Shown one piece after another: positions 51,927-64,000 of a stretch of 64,000 nt of DNA. The notes beneath the pieces were generated by a model. That model was not told where the DNA came from, made no database searches, and saw only the letters and a program-made list of their open reading frames with translations. This DNA is from Osmia lignaria lignaria (lineage: Eukaryota > Arthropoda > Insecta > Hymenoptera > Megachilidae). The stretch covers positions 4,457,501 through 4,521,500 of the forward strand of contig NC_135040.1 of assembly GCF_051020975.1 (NCBI RefSeq). Reading direction: 5' to 3'. Position 1 is the stretch's first letter; each line of letters begins with the position of its first letter. The translations under genes were made by a program, and so were the position numbers.

Positions 51927-52068
51927 GAAAGTCCTTTACCATTTCGCAATTTGCAACTTCCGGCAAGCGCATCTCCCGAACAGGACGAGCCGGAAGCGGA
52001 GCAATGGATCCGCAATCGCTTATATCTGAAAAACGAAGCTGCAAATTGCAAAATGGTAAAGGACTTTT
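51927..52068. repeat. Imperfect inverted repeat: 34-bp arms, 74-nt loop
   Basis: Arm 1 (51927-51960) and the reverse complement of arm 2 (52035-52068) match at 31 of 34 positions, counted by eye. The shared core is AGTCCTTTACCATTT, then GCAATTTGCA. A transcript from either strand would fold into a long hairpin. The core contains GGTAAAGGAC, the end motif of the MITE-like family found 700 bp away. Confidence 0.85.
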
Positions 52069-52747
52069 CGATCGATCTCCGGGTAAATAATCTACACGCT
52101 TTCACAGGGCACGATTTTTCTGCATACACCAATCGCAGTATTTAAAAGGAAGTTGCTAAGCTATTGGCAGGAGAGAAACAGCTTTCAACGAAGCGTGAAA
52201 GCTAGTCGTAAAAAGCGGCTGCAACGTTCGATGCTATAAAAGTGGAATGTACAGGCAACAAAAGAATATTGGAAAGAAAATTATGATCGCGTGGCGTAAG
52301 GTTTCGTGAAAACGCGTGTACCGGTCGCCCACGGGGTAGGTGACACGCGTATTCATGGCGACACATAAACCGTATACGTTCGTTCTCGTAAAGAATGTGT
52401 CTAAGCCCGGCCGCAATATACGGCGACCGTTCCTCGCCGATTTTCCCCGGCCAACTTTTTCAACCGACGGAAATGAAATCATACCCTATTACGAGCACGG
52501 TAAAACGGCCTTTTGCATTCACAACTATTTGCCCGTTTCCAATTATTGCGACTGCATTGTACGAAGCTGTTCGCGTTACGAAAGGAATGCATGAAACTGA
52601 ATAAATTGTACCGACCACCGTGGGAAGTTGCAACGGGACTAGGAATGCGCAGAACAGTTAGCGCTTGCTTTTCCTGTTGAAAAACTGTTATTCTATCGGG
52701 ATACAAAATCCCCGTGAAAATCGAGCCGGTTCAAAGGTCTGCGTATG
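52069..52747. other. No recognisable gene
   Basis: Non-coding spacer between the inverted repeat and MITE-like copy B, with short overlapping chance frames only. Confidence 0.5.
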
Positions 52748-53212
52748 GGGTAAAGGACCCATATACCGGACATTTTATGGAAAGCTTTTATTGATTACTA
52801 AGCGTTTCTATAAGTTCAGGACTTATTGAGTTTAAAAAAAAATATATTAAACAAATTTTGTCGTAATTACCGGTCACAGTGAAAACTGCCAAATTATTTA
52901 CGGATAAATTATCTTTTGGAAATCTCGTAAAATTGAACCCAGTGATCGGATTCACTTTAAATTTAAAAAAATCATTCAATCACCTCCATATGTACTTTCT
53001 ATTATAATTCAAATCTAATACTATCGCATTAAATCAATTTAATTATTATTATACCAAGTTTTAAATACAATTATTCCTTAATAATTCCATACATTTTTAA
53101 AATTCTTCCCCTGCATTAATAATAAAAATCTTAATTAGCTTAAAAAACTATAATTTCAAACGTTACGAAGAGAATACTACATTTTAATTTATGTAACCTG
53201 GATTTTACAAAT
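52748..53212 (+). mobile_element. MITE-like element, nearly full length (copy B)
   Basis: The left part matches copy A at 24212 (GGGTAAAGGACCCATATACC onward). The right part matches copy C at 56042 (AAATCTAATACTATCG, TTAAATCAATTTAATTATTAT, CCCCTGCATTAATAATAAAAATCTTAATT, ACATTTTAATTTAT-TAACCTGGATTT). The terminal GGTCCTTTACC seen in copy C is missing here; the match ends at CTGGATTT. It links the left and right ends into one family of roughly 470 bp. Confidence 0.75.
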
Positions 53213-56041
53213 TATGAAAATTAATATTGTGCCCGGTAATAGGGGGCTGGTATCTCGTTCCTTCATCTTTCTTTATTGCGAAATTAATCTGACTTGTGTT
53301 CAACGTTTTGCTAATTAAAGAGGCGATACGACGAAAGGCGATTCGGTTGATGATGGGTCGATTTAAGTGTAGGATAATATCGGGTAGGTGCTCGAAGGTG
53401 GAATTGAACTCGCCGGGTATGCCAGAGTAAATTCCAGCGAAGCATCGCGGCACGACGGCACGCCCGCAATGTCTAATCAGTGCCAACTCAATTTCCTGCC
53501 GCGTCTATTGTCACTTGATTCCGGCCGCGTCTCATTGCCCTCTGTGTACGAGCCCGTGTGCACCCTTTGTCAGCGATGGACCGGAAACGCCTCGAATCGT
53601 TTCCAGCATACGTCGAAAGTTTCCGGCTATACACTCGCAATTAATCGCGAGGATCCGTGGAAAAATCGAGGAAAACGAAGACCCGTCAATTTCCTTTCCC
53701 CTTTCGATCAGACTTCAGAATTCATGGAAAACAGAAACAGAAGGTTACCGGAAATCAAACTCTGGTTATCCATTACTTATCTTATCATCGGGATTGTAAA
53801 TCTTCCCGACAAAGTTCTCAAGGAACTTTCTTGCGCGACTCTGTACAAGTACATCGATGAATCACGCGAATCTCGAGCCTTTCGAACAGCATTTAAACGA
53901 ACGATCGACATTGTACACTCGAATTTTCAAGAAGTTCTACAGTTTCGAGACTCTTAATCGCGTTCAGGATGTTCGAAAGTTTCGAGTTCTTTCAAACTCG
54001 TTAAAACTATCCCCGTTTCACGAGCTTTCTCCGATTATCCCGTTCAACTCGAGCCACGATCACTTGGATGATACACGCGTCATAGAGAAGATTGGATCTC
54101 TATTGACATTGCTTTAAGCGTGGTCGTTGACGCGTAGAAGCTTCTTCCCTTAACAGGTCTTAGTCTTCTCCCTGATCCTCGGAGGTTTCGAGAATGCAGC
54201 AAAGTTTCACGGGAACGTTCGAACTTGCGTCAAGTGGAGTATTCATTTATACTCTTAAGTTAATAGAGTCTCGGATGGTCGAGATTCTTGAACACATGCT
54301 TAGAACTTGTTACAAGCGCATTATGCTGCGAGCGAAATTTCGCGGCTTCGTATTCCTCTTACCTCCTTGTAAAGATAGACGAATCGAATAATTGAATATG
54401 CTAATTTCTAGCTCGTTTACAAGCTGACACGATGCTAAGACCAGCTCTTCAGGTCCGGGTTAATCTTAACAAAAAAACTTCTCGTTGGAAAATTTCTAAC
54501 CATTCTCGTGCGAGTTTCGTTCCGATAATTGTCGATTAACGATATCGCACCGCTGGCTCGGACCGAGCTCGTTAGCGACTTTTAAACTCTCGCTTCTCGT
54601 TCTGAAATTCGTGGAAAGGAGCGGAAAGAAAAGCGTCTCGCGGGAAACAGTGTCCGGGAAGAAAAATCGTTGCAGCATGGCCAGCTTCGTAGACCCCGTG
54701 GCCGCGTTTGTCCCCCCCTTTATCCTCCCCATGGCAACGTTAATTGCAAGCCATCCCTCCGTTACCCCTCTCGTTTCCGTGTCATCGTATCAGACTGTAA
54801 CGTCTGATTACTTCTGATTCAATTTCACGTCGAGACGGCTGTAATGTTTAATCAGTTCCTGCTCAATTTCCCGATCGTGCTCCCCTTTATGTATGTGTGT
54901 ATGTGCGCCCAGGGTCGATTTCAAACGCGTTCTACTTTAACCAGGATCTTCGAGGGCCAGTTTGAGACCCAACCGAGAAATGGTTTTAAACCGCGTTACG
55001 ACGTCACCTAATATCTTTGAAAAACTATCTCACCCAGAGATAGGAGGGTCCGTCGGATTACACGTGCCACGGGTTATATACGATTTCAAGAAAATACTCG
55101 TGGTTTGTCCCTTTCCTTTTGCCCAGGAAAGATCGCACGGTTCACCCTCCTTTGGATAAGGAGCGCACTTTACGGTGGTTTATGCGAAATATCAAATCTC
55201 GGGACGGAGATAAAATAAAATGTCACTGCTATTTTCTAAATCTGCGATGCCATTAGGTTTCGTTAATGTTTAAGAAGAAAAAAAAGAAAAAAAGGAAGCA
55301 ACCACGCGTGACGTAGGTGGCCAAGCCCTGTCTCTACGTCTGTATCGCGTGCCAACGGATTGATAAACACGCAAACATCGTAATTTTAAATGAGAACGGG
55401 GGAGGAGGCTGGATTAAGGTCAAGGGTCGAGGGTTGCGCGGTTGGAAAGGCGATACCAGAGGGAGAAACGAGATTGCCGAGATTACTTTTGCGCTCGCTT
55501 GACCCTCGTCGCTCTTCAGACCTTCCACCTAAGATACGGCCCCGGATAAGGGTAATACCTTATCGATAAGCCGAATATCTGTGTACCGGAGGGCAGCTTC
55601 TTCCCCGAAATAATTGCACGGCTAACTGTCGGGAAAGACGAGTTTCCATCGTTAAACAATATTTTGACAAGAGAATCGTTTCCTTACCGGTCCCTTTAAC
55701 CGGAGGGAGTCTCTATGCAGCAGGATATACGATGCGCGTTTCTTTGACAATTCCACGGAAGTCTAGTCGCCAACTTCAGAAGCAGCGTATAAAAGTTCGA
55801 TGAGGCGCCTACGGTTTTCGTTATCTCGCATCTACCCCGGGATGGATTATCGATCCGGTTGTTACACTCTGATGTTACGATGAACTCTATGACCTGTACG
55901 AGAGGCGTGCGTAACGAGATACAACTTCGAACGATTCCATACAAATTGTAGAACGCGATGCTGCCGCTCAAATTCCTTTTTTCCTCCTTTTTAACATGTT
56001 GACAGTTTCAAAAGTTCAGCCTTACAAATAACTTGTATATT
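53213..56041. other. No recognisable gene
   Basis: It contains a 189-codon plus-strand frame (53388-53957) without recognisable domains or codon bias, judged accidental. A CG-rich patch lies near 54500-54800. Nothing else can be supported. Confidence 0.45.
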
Positions 56042-56277
56042 ATCAAATCTAATACTATCGCTACGGACTCATTTCTGTTCATTAAATCAATTTAATTATT
56101 ATTTAATAACTATTCCTTAGTCATTTTGGTAACGAAAATGGTCGACTATCGATAATTGCAAGAACTAGAATTTCAATACATTATTTACATCTTTCCCCTG
56201 CATTAATAATAAAAATCTTAATTTGCTTAGAAAATACTACATTTTAATTTATATAACCTGGATTTCGGTCCTTTACC
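56042..56277 (+). mobile_element. MITE-like fragment, right end (copy C)
   Basis: It shares the right half of copy B and ends GGATTTCGGTCCTTTACC. The last 11 bases are the exact reverse complement of the GGTAAAGGACC found at the left end of copies A and B, defining an 11-bp terminal inverted repeat for the family. The left half is absent. Confidence 0.7.
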
Positions 56278-59200
56278 TATTTTATTCAGCGAATCTCGAA
56301 ACTGTCAGAAGGATCCAAGTATTCATTTTGAGATCCGGGAACTTACAAAAAGAATGATTCTATCGGAAGATTCCTTTCTAACATAAAAAGGAACGTAAAA
56401 TTAATAAGGGTGGAAGGTACCTGCGTGCACCACTTCGTTTAGCGGTCGCTCGTTTAAACCGTCTGTCGGGTTCAATGATTTACACCGTGCAATTTATAAT
56501 TCACGACAAAGATGCTTCGATGTTCTTCCACGTTCCCTGCTCAAAGGTCTTCAGTTCCGTCGCAAATCGGATTACCGCAGATTAAATCCGCTTCCGGCCC
56601 GAAGAAAGACGATCAACCATCGAACGATTCCTTTCGCGTGAAATTTTCTGACCGCCGCAGCGCTAATTCCGTGGAAAATATGTTGAAGAAGGAGGGATAG
56701 CTGCTGACAGGTGGCGGGTCGTCGAAAACTAATGACGTTGAAATAGTCGTTCATCAAGGTGGAACGTCACGCGAGACGTATGACAAACGCGGATAGCGGA
56801 ATGAAATAGCGGGACTCAGCGGAGGAAGCACGAAATTACGCGAAATTACCGAATATTACCGAGAAACACGCCAGGGAACGTGACCGTCCTGGGTCGGCAG
56901 TGTACACCGCACCACCTGCCAGGTGTGCCCTAACATCCAAGTGTTTTCCTGCATGGTCGGAAGCACGCGGCCTTAAATCAGCTCGATTATCGCGTATAGG
57001 ATATTGTAGCCGCCGCGAGGCCCTGGCTCACCGATCTACGTCCAGCCATTAGGAAGCGGGAAGTCGGCCATTATTACGCTATCGTGCTGGCTCATTCGTG
57101 AGAAACCAGAAGAAATCCCGTCGATTTCGTGCGCTTCTTCTCCTTCGTCTCTCTGGATGATCCTTAAAAAAGAAGCGTAGCCAGCGATCAGTTTAATTCT
57201 GCACTTACTTTCGGTAAAACGAATGCACCTCTGCTACCGTGCGCTGATTTATATGCATAAGCAACCTGATTACCTCGAAGTTAATCTTCTAATGGTAATA
57301 TGCAGCTGCGTATCATGCAACGTCGAGACTTTCGGCTATGAAGGTTGGATGCTAATATATTCTAACGTACTCTAACAGCCTGGCCTTTAAGTAATTTTGA
57401 ATATAAATTATAATTATTATTTTTTTAAAAGAGGGCAAGGGGTATTCGAATATCTTCACGACACTTTGATAACTTGAGCGATACCGGTTAATCTTTTGCC
57501 ATATAACATCATGTCGCACTCGTGAATTTGACAAATTTTGCTGGTGCTTTTAGTATGATTGAATATTGAACTTAATTCTAATTTTAATATGTTCAGTCAA
57601 GGATCGTTATGCTATGTATGCATGATATTTAATTTTTCTTTATTTGTTTCAAAATTGATGAAGTGAATAATTAGTTCAGATCGAAGGGGTTAAAGAACCC
57701 TTTCCTGGTACTGAAGGATATCTAAGCTTGATGAAGTTTAAAATTTCCATCAGACTTACGCGGGCTAGATTGACGAGAGGATACGCGCCGGTAATCACGA
57801 GCAGATCTGATAAATACGCGAGGAACTAGGTATCTTCCAGCGACAAGAGTACGTACGTGACCACGATTACACGAGAACTAGGCTCCCTAGAGAATCGTCT
57901 CAGCGTCAAAACTCAATCGACTCTGTCTTTCATTTCGTATTTGTCGAACGTCGTTCGTGATTTCCACGGAAAGCTGAAATCTCCGCGTGTAATGTCATCG
58001 TTGGTTGAAAAGCGAGTAAATAAAGCATGCCAGACGGATGGATCTTTGTTAACTAGCTGACCCCGATTCCCCTTGTATTCTCGTTGACGTTGTTAAACGG
58101 TATCTCTGGAGGAAACTAGACCGACGCAATCGTTTTGACAAGCGGAAGCAGCCGTTTAAAGACACTCGGAAGAAGAACGCGTGCAACGCGATAACGTTAC
58201 CCTCGGCGAGTAAATCGCGATGCGGATTGCTCCTCTTTCACAAGGGAAATCCTGTTATGGTTATCGCAGACGAATAGAAAGAAACAGCTGACCTGTACGA
58301 AAGGGTAGAGAAGCGAGCTGTACGTACGTAGAGAAATCTAATCGTTCCGGTCACGCTTCGTTTCGCGAAGCAACGCGACGTTTTCACTCGCGGCGTTTTC
58401 TTTTTTAAACGCTTTCCATCCGAAACAAAACCGCGCTCGGTCCGGTGAACAGCGAAACAAAGATTCGATTTGCACCGCCCGCGGAAACGTCCTGGCCATT
58501 CTGTCGCGAAATCGAACCACGCTACCGACCACCCGCTAATCCAGTCGCACGGTTAATCGTAAAGCGGAACGAAATGTTCTTAGCTAACGCGTTAAAATTT
58601 GTTAGCTAAAAACTATGGACTTAGCGGCACTACAATTTTCTTCGCCTTCTCTTCTAATTAGTATCGCGAGGAAATATAATACTCGCTCTCTAAAAGTCAG
58701 GAGTACGAGCGGGGGTTTCGTATCCAATGCTCGATTTCGAAGCATAGAAAGTCTGAGAAAATTTCATAGCGTACCAATTCGACGAGAATCGTATCAAGCG
58801 TATCGATATTCTGAAAATGACCGGTTCGTGCATCTGCGAATCATCCAAAGATTCGATCCCGTCCGATTCGCTCTTCGAATTCATCCACGGTAATGCAAGC
58901 TATTGTTCTCGCGGTGAATCGTAAAAATTCCTCCCGTCTGCGGTTCTTCGAGTCGTCGAGCATTCTCGTCGGAATTTACGCGAACGACAAGGAAGCGATT
59001 CGCTGCGGAAGTAGCGATAAAGCAAGGCTGGGAAATTAGAAGGAAAGATTATACGATCGCGAGCTGTTTCGCGTTGAAGCGAGGTAAAAATTTCAGCACG
59101 TATCTCGGGGCTGTTAAATCTCCACGTCGAAACACTCGAACGCGTTACCCTCTGCTGTAAAAATATTTAACAGCCTTCTTTTGTTTCTCGACGGGGCTGT

Positions 59201-62200
59201 TTTTGCGTTCGTACAGTCTAGCGAGCGGAGCGCTGCTAATTGCACCTTTAACCTGCATTTTTTCGGCCAAAGAAACATCCCCGGGCGGTAGTTAGGGAAG
59301 AGAGCGTGGGCGGTGTAAGCAGATTGTTAGCTGCTTGCATCACGCAATCAGTTTTCCTTCGAAAAGCAGAGAATTTTCGATCGGAATATTAATTTCTAAT
59401 AGACCATCGATCTGCTATAACTGCTAATTTGATAATTAATCATTAGCTGCGGATTAATAATTAAAATGAACATTAACGGACAGAAAGGGGTAAAAGTATT
59501 CCGGTATTCTCGTCTGGCGACGTACAGGCAGAGGATCCCTGTTTTATTTCGATCACCGTCCAGGGATGGCATAAACTCGCTACGTCGCATGAAAGGTGAT
59601 GTTTTTCCACCGTTATTTCGCTCTCGTTTGCAGTTTAATTGCACCGTAAAAACGTACGTGTACTTCATGCGAATTAGGACACGCGTTTCTTCGTGACCGA
59701 TGAAGCTTTCGTTTTACAAGCGTGCGCGAGCACCGAAGACCGAGAAACAGAGTATGTATTCAGCGCGGTCATTAAGCAGATCATTCGAGCAGGAAAAATT
59801 TGTAACCACGCAACGTTGAGATATTCTCCGTGGCAACTGAAATGCTCGACAGAGTTTTTCTTCAAACCAACCCGCGCTTTTATTTTCATTCCACCTGTCC
59901 CTCCGCGGCGTCCGCGTCTCTCTGTTGTTGACGTTTAAAATTCCTTTTTAAAAATTTCTAGTACCCGGGGAAGAGAATAGAATAGAGTTTCCTGTAATTA
60001 TTTCAATGATTCTTTAATCCTCCGAGCCGTTCAGTCGGCGACAGACTCCCGAAATTTCGGGTCTCCCGAAATGTCGATACTCGAACCGATCAATTAAGCT
60101 TCTCCGTTCTTCTTTTTTTCCTCCGATGTACCGGAGATCGTTTTACGCTAGATCCCCATCGACGGAACGATAGAAAACTCGTCGAGTAACCGGAAGCGTC
60201 TCGGGGATCAGACATCCTGGCGACGCAGCTTTCTTTCCTCTCTCGCGATCATTTTTATCCCCGGTCCACTCGCTCCTCTGCCCGGGTACTCGTAACGGGT
60301 AGCGCTTTTGTTAGCCACCGTACTGACGTCTAGTGGTGGGTGCACACGCGACAGATGTTGTGTTGGCTACGTCGTTACGAAACGTCCAGGCTGATTAATC
60401 GCGAACAAGCGGAGGACCCTTCGCGTCCGTAACTGTCCGCTGCAATCAGTTCTACACGCTCGTTGTCGCGTCCGCGACATTCCGGTCGTTCTGCCGGCGA
60501 TAAATTAAACGATTGTACTTTGCTATCTATCCTTTCTCAAAGCTGTCGAACCACATCCTGCAGCCTCGCGTCCAAGATACCCGCCGGATGCGATAAATGC
60601 ATCGATGCACCGACAGCATTGAAATATCGAAGCTCGGTTCTAGATTAAGCGCCGAGTATCTCCGACATTTTCTAATTCTACCTTAAAATTATTCAGAGCT
60701 GTTTACCGAAATATAAGCAAATATCGCTAGAACTGATGCAATATTAATCGAGCGTAAATCAACAGAGCTCGCTCGGCTACGATTATTGATTCGACAAATT
60801 TGCGAGGTGTGTTTTATTGCATATTAATTCCTGTTTATCGCGGAACAACAATTGCACGCCGTATTTCACGCGATCTGACGTTTCGCAATGCCCCTAGCCG
60901 CGTAATAAACGAAGTGCGATCGTTATCGAGTAATAAAGCCGGGAATGGAAGAAGGATTTAACTTTGCTCCCCTCGGTGGCACCGAGTTACCTAAGCGTTC
61001 CAATTGTTTCCGACTAATTCGTAGGGAAACAGGGAGAACGTACACCGTGTCGCAGCAATTTTAAACTATACTACTCGCCCGCGATTAGATCAGGAAACAG
61101 ATACGGGCTGCTTCGTAAGCTGCGCCATTCGTTAACGTCTTGTCGTTCCTTGTCGAAATTGTTTTCCACCTCTGACTTTGTTCGTTCAAAAACGAGAACC
61201 GTTCTTCCAGAGTCACGGAATCGTTGATTAATTGTTCGTGTACGATAGGGAAAAGTTTCAGAGGCAAGCGAGGTAACGAACTATCGCAAAGGACGTTTGT
61301 TGGCGAATAGTTTTATAAGGAGGTCGCTCGTTCTATCCGATCAATAATCGCGTAGCCACGTTGACTACATCACACTTGTTTCATTGCTGTTGCTGTTGAC
61401 ATAACGTAAAGCTGCCTTTGATAATCGCGATCGATTATTCGCAGCTTCCGGGCGCTCGTTTCTCCTGCAAAAGGGGCTCGTCACCCCTTAACGTGTCGGG
61501 AATTTTTATCGACAATTAACCCTGCGACATTTTCACAGATTATCGTGATAATCTTTTTATAATTAGTCAAGGTGAAAGAATTTAAGGCGGTGATTTATTT
61601 TTCTCTTATCATTTGTCTCTGACCCTTGCCTCGTTTACCCCTTTTTTCTCGTCAGAAGAACTCCTGTTATCCGACTAATAATTCCCTACCCAAACAGCCG
61701 TTTCGCAGCCACAGTTTCGGAGAAGCAACAAGCAGCAATAATTTCCCAGGAAACAGTCCCCTTTCGTGGCTTTCCCTCTTCAACCCCAGCGAGGCTTTCC
61801 CCGCGAATCACACCAGCCCGTTTCCCCTTTTTCTTCGAACCCTTCGGTGCGTCCGTTCCGGGCGAGGAAATTGGCTTCGTTACGACGTCGAGGTTTCAGT
61901 TTCCAATATGGAACGACGGCGACGGGCCAATTTGTATCCGTTCCCTGCTTCCGTCTCTCTACTTCAACTTGTTCGCCACCGTGAATGTGTCTCTTAACGA
62001 TCGAATCCGTGCCGGTCGGATCGGTCAAACTACCGTCAGCAGTAGCTGGGGCTCGTTACCGGATTAGAAACTCCGGGTCTACTACGGAACGCGGTTGAAT
62101 ATGATGCGGAAACCGTGTGTTCGAGTGGGCTTGCGGAGTGTACGAAATCCTCGATCTCCCGTTTCGCTGCCACCCTTCTGCTACATCCAGCAGCCTATGT

Positions 62201-64000
62201 ACACGCGACCGTCTCGTCTATATTCGCCGAGGGATTCGTGATATCGGATCACGCTTGTCTGCTTCACGGCTTCCGTCTTCCACCCTTTATTCCTGATTCC
62301 TCTACGGCTTCGAATCTTCGCTCGGCAAGGATCCGCAAACGCGTCGACGTTGCGATTCCGCGATTGCGAAATCCTTTTTACCCTATCTGACGCGGTTCCG
62401 AGAATTTTTTCAAATAACAGAGACGCGTTATTTTCGTTGATTAATCGGCCGTGTCATCGAGCAAGAACGATGAAGGTAATTTGATAATCGTCTATCGGGG
62501 TGCAGGATCAATCCGATAGCCGCGAACAGACGCGATTCATTTGCGTGCAGATTAAATGGAGGCCGAGGGGTGCAGCTAGGGTTGCCGCGCTATCATCAGC
62601 CGAGCTCTAGCCGGTGCTTAACTGCAGGACGAGTTAAGCATCTCTGTTGGCCGTGCGTTAGCGAGTTTCTAATTTATTTACTCGTGGAGAAAGTTTCGAA
62701 GGCCGCTTTACAGCACGTAAGTGCACGGATAAAGTTGCCCCGAAACGGGACTATAAAACACAGACCGGGCTGCATGGATTTTCGAGACCCTTGACGCATC
62801 GCCGCGAGAATTAAGCGGGTTTTGTTGTAGCAATAAACACCCTCTCTGGGCATTAATAATTCATGGCTGGCATTCGAGTTTGTTCGGCGCTTGGCTTGCG
62901 TCAGGCACCAAGCTGATTTACCCTTGTTGAAAAGGGTGGAAAACTTGGAAAGTTCTTTGATCTTCTTAATATATTCTTTGCTCTTGTCACTGGTAATAAC
63001 GAACGAGAGATATACTAACGAGGCTAATGATAAAACGTTAAACGTGGCTCGTATGACTGGCAAAAGTGCAAAGAACGTGGCGTGTCGTGAGCCAGCGTCG
63101 GGGAACGGGAAAATTGTCGGACGATATTCATAAATGCGGGGACGTTTTGATAAATGGCCGTTGGCGCAATAATTGTTCGTTTGTTCGCGGGAAAATATAC
63201 GACTGGGTAAACGAGAAGAATGAAAAGGAAGAAAGGACGAAAGGCGAGGGAAGGTTGGGGAAACGGAGACACGAGATCCTCTTTGAAACGACCAGTTTAT
63301 GAGGCAGGTGCTACTTTTACGCCTCTCTAATGCGTCTTGTCGTAGCCAGCTTTCAGCGTTGCCGTTTTACTGGCTGCTCGTTTCCATTTTAAAATTCATT
63401 ATCCGCCCCGAGAGGAAGGACTTTCCCGGAATTGTTTGCCCGCCGACTGTCTCGCCCGAGTCGAATCGCCCGAAACTTCCTAACTGTTCCTCCAGTTCTT
63501 CCCTTTCGACGCGATACAAGGGAAACCGGAGCAATAGGCATCGAAAAGACGGAGCGAATTTCCGTCGTAAACGTCAAGCATCGAAGACGTATGACACTTC
63601 TATCCGCGTCGCGTCGTCTCCTCCACGGATATTCGAGAATCATTCGAGTATTTTTTGCCGTTCGCGCTTCTCACTCGGCAGATATAAAAATTCAATTGCC
63701 TCCGGAAAAAGGAGAGCAGGCCCGTTGTTTCGCCTATCTAGTTCGTCCAGAAGTTGGCCGATTTCCAATCCAGACCGAAGAACACGGATCGTCCGCCTTT
63801 TTTCCACCCTTCCGCGACTATTTTTTCCGGGGCGAAGACACCGCGACCACTCGCAATGTTTCCGACGCGTTATTCCTCTCCGAATTCTACTCGAAAAACA
63901 CTCGTGTCGATCCTGTTCGAGCACCCCGAGTCACGTGAACGCGAGCGATCCTCGGAAAAGCGCGTTGTTTTTCATTTTACCAGACTGAAAAGAAAAAACA
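56278..64000. other. No recognisable gene to the right edge
   Basis: Non-coding sequence with C/T-biased patches (about 61620-61980). A 229-codon plus-strand frame (63299-63988) is composed mainly of Ser, Arg and Pro with overlapping frames on both strands; it shows no domain. A small perfect 9-bp inverted repeat (TTAGCTAAC / GTTAGCTAA) sits near 58579-58609. Confidence 0.45.

Noticed and set aside
53388..53957. 189-codon plus-strand open frame
   Set aside because: With roughly one stop per 20 codons, about one frame of this length is expected by chance in 64 kb over six frames. No domain or signal peptide is seen.
63299..63988. 229-codon plus-strand open frame near the right edge
   Set aside because: Ser/Arg/Pro-rich translation with overlapping long frames in other phases and no recognisable motif.

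Overview
The window looks like nuclear DNA from an insect, most plausibly a hymenopteran (bee, ant or wasp). It has a multi-exon gene with GT-AG introns, mostly non-coding sequence rich in CG dinucleotides, and a gene family (Dpr two-immunoglobulin proteins) expanded in arthropods. The order-level placement is inference from base composition and family; I could not run a search. Nothing bacterial, viral or organellar is seen, and I found no rRNA, tRNA or CRISPR array.

The one gene I can support fully is on the minus strand. Five coding exons at 16710-16770, 6723-6928, 3334-3562, 2434-2733 and 449-549 join in phase (61+206+229+300+101 = 897 nt). They encode a 298-residue protein with a signal peptide, a short linker, two immunoglobulin domains and a hydrophobic C-terminal tail that fits a GPI anchor. 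This is the architecture of the insect Dpr (defective proboscis extension response) family, related to nematode ZIG-8: neuronal surface proteins whose first Ig domain binds DIP receptors during synaptic partner choice. Four introns of 9.8, 3.2, 0.6 and 1.9 kb separate the exons. The 3' UTR probably runs off the left edge.

From about 17 kb to 64 kb I see no recognisable gene. The longest open frames there (about 160-250 codons) are no longer than chance would give in 64 kb, or lie in low-complexity sequence. This tract is probably the upstream regulatory or 5' UTR-intron territory of the dpr-like gene, or intergenic DNA. It holds a few exon-like islands on the same minus strand with good splice sites (18065-18133, 28831-28934, 36239-36304, 36911-37124), all uncertain.

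Repeats include a 216-bp TTAA-flanked piggyBac-like MITE (20350-20565), three fragments of a second MITE-like family sharing a GGTAAAGGACC end (24212, 52748, 56042), a 169-bp tandem duplication (27591-27928), an older diverged tandem duplication in intron 1 (11307-11600), and a 142-bp hairpin with 34-bp arms (51927-52068).
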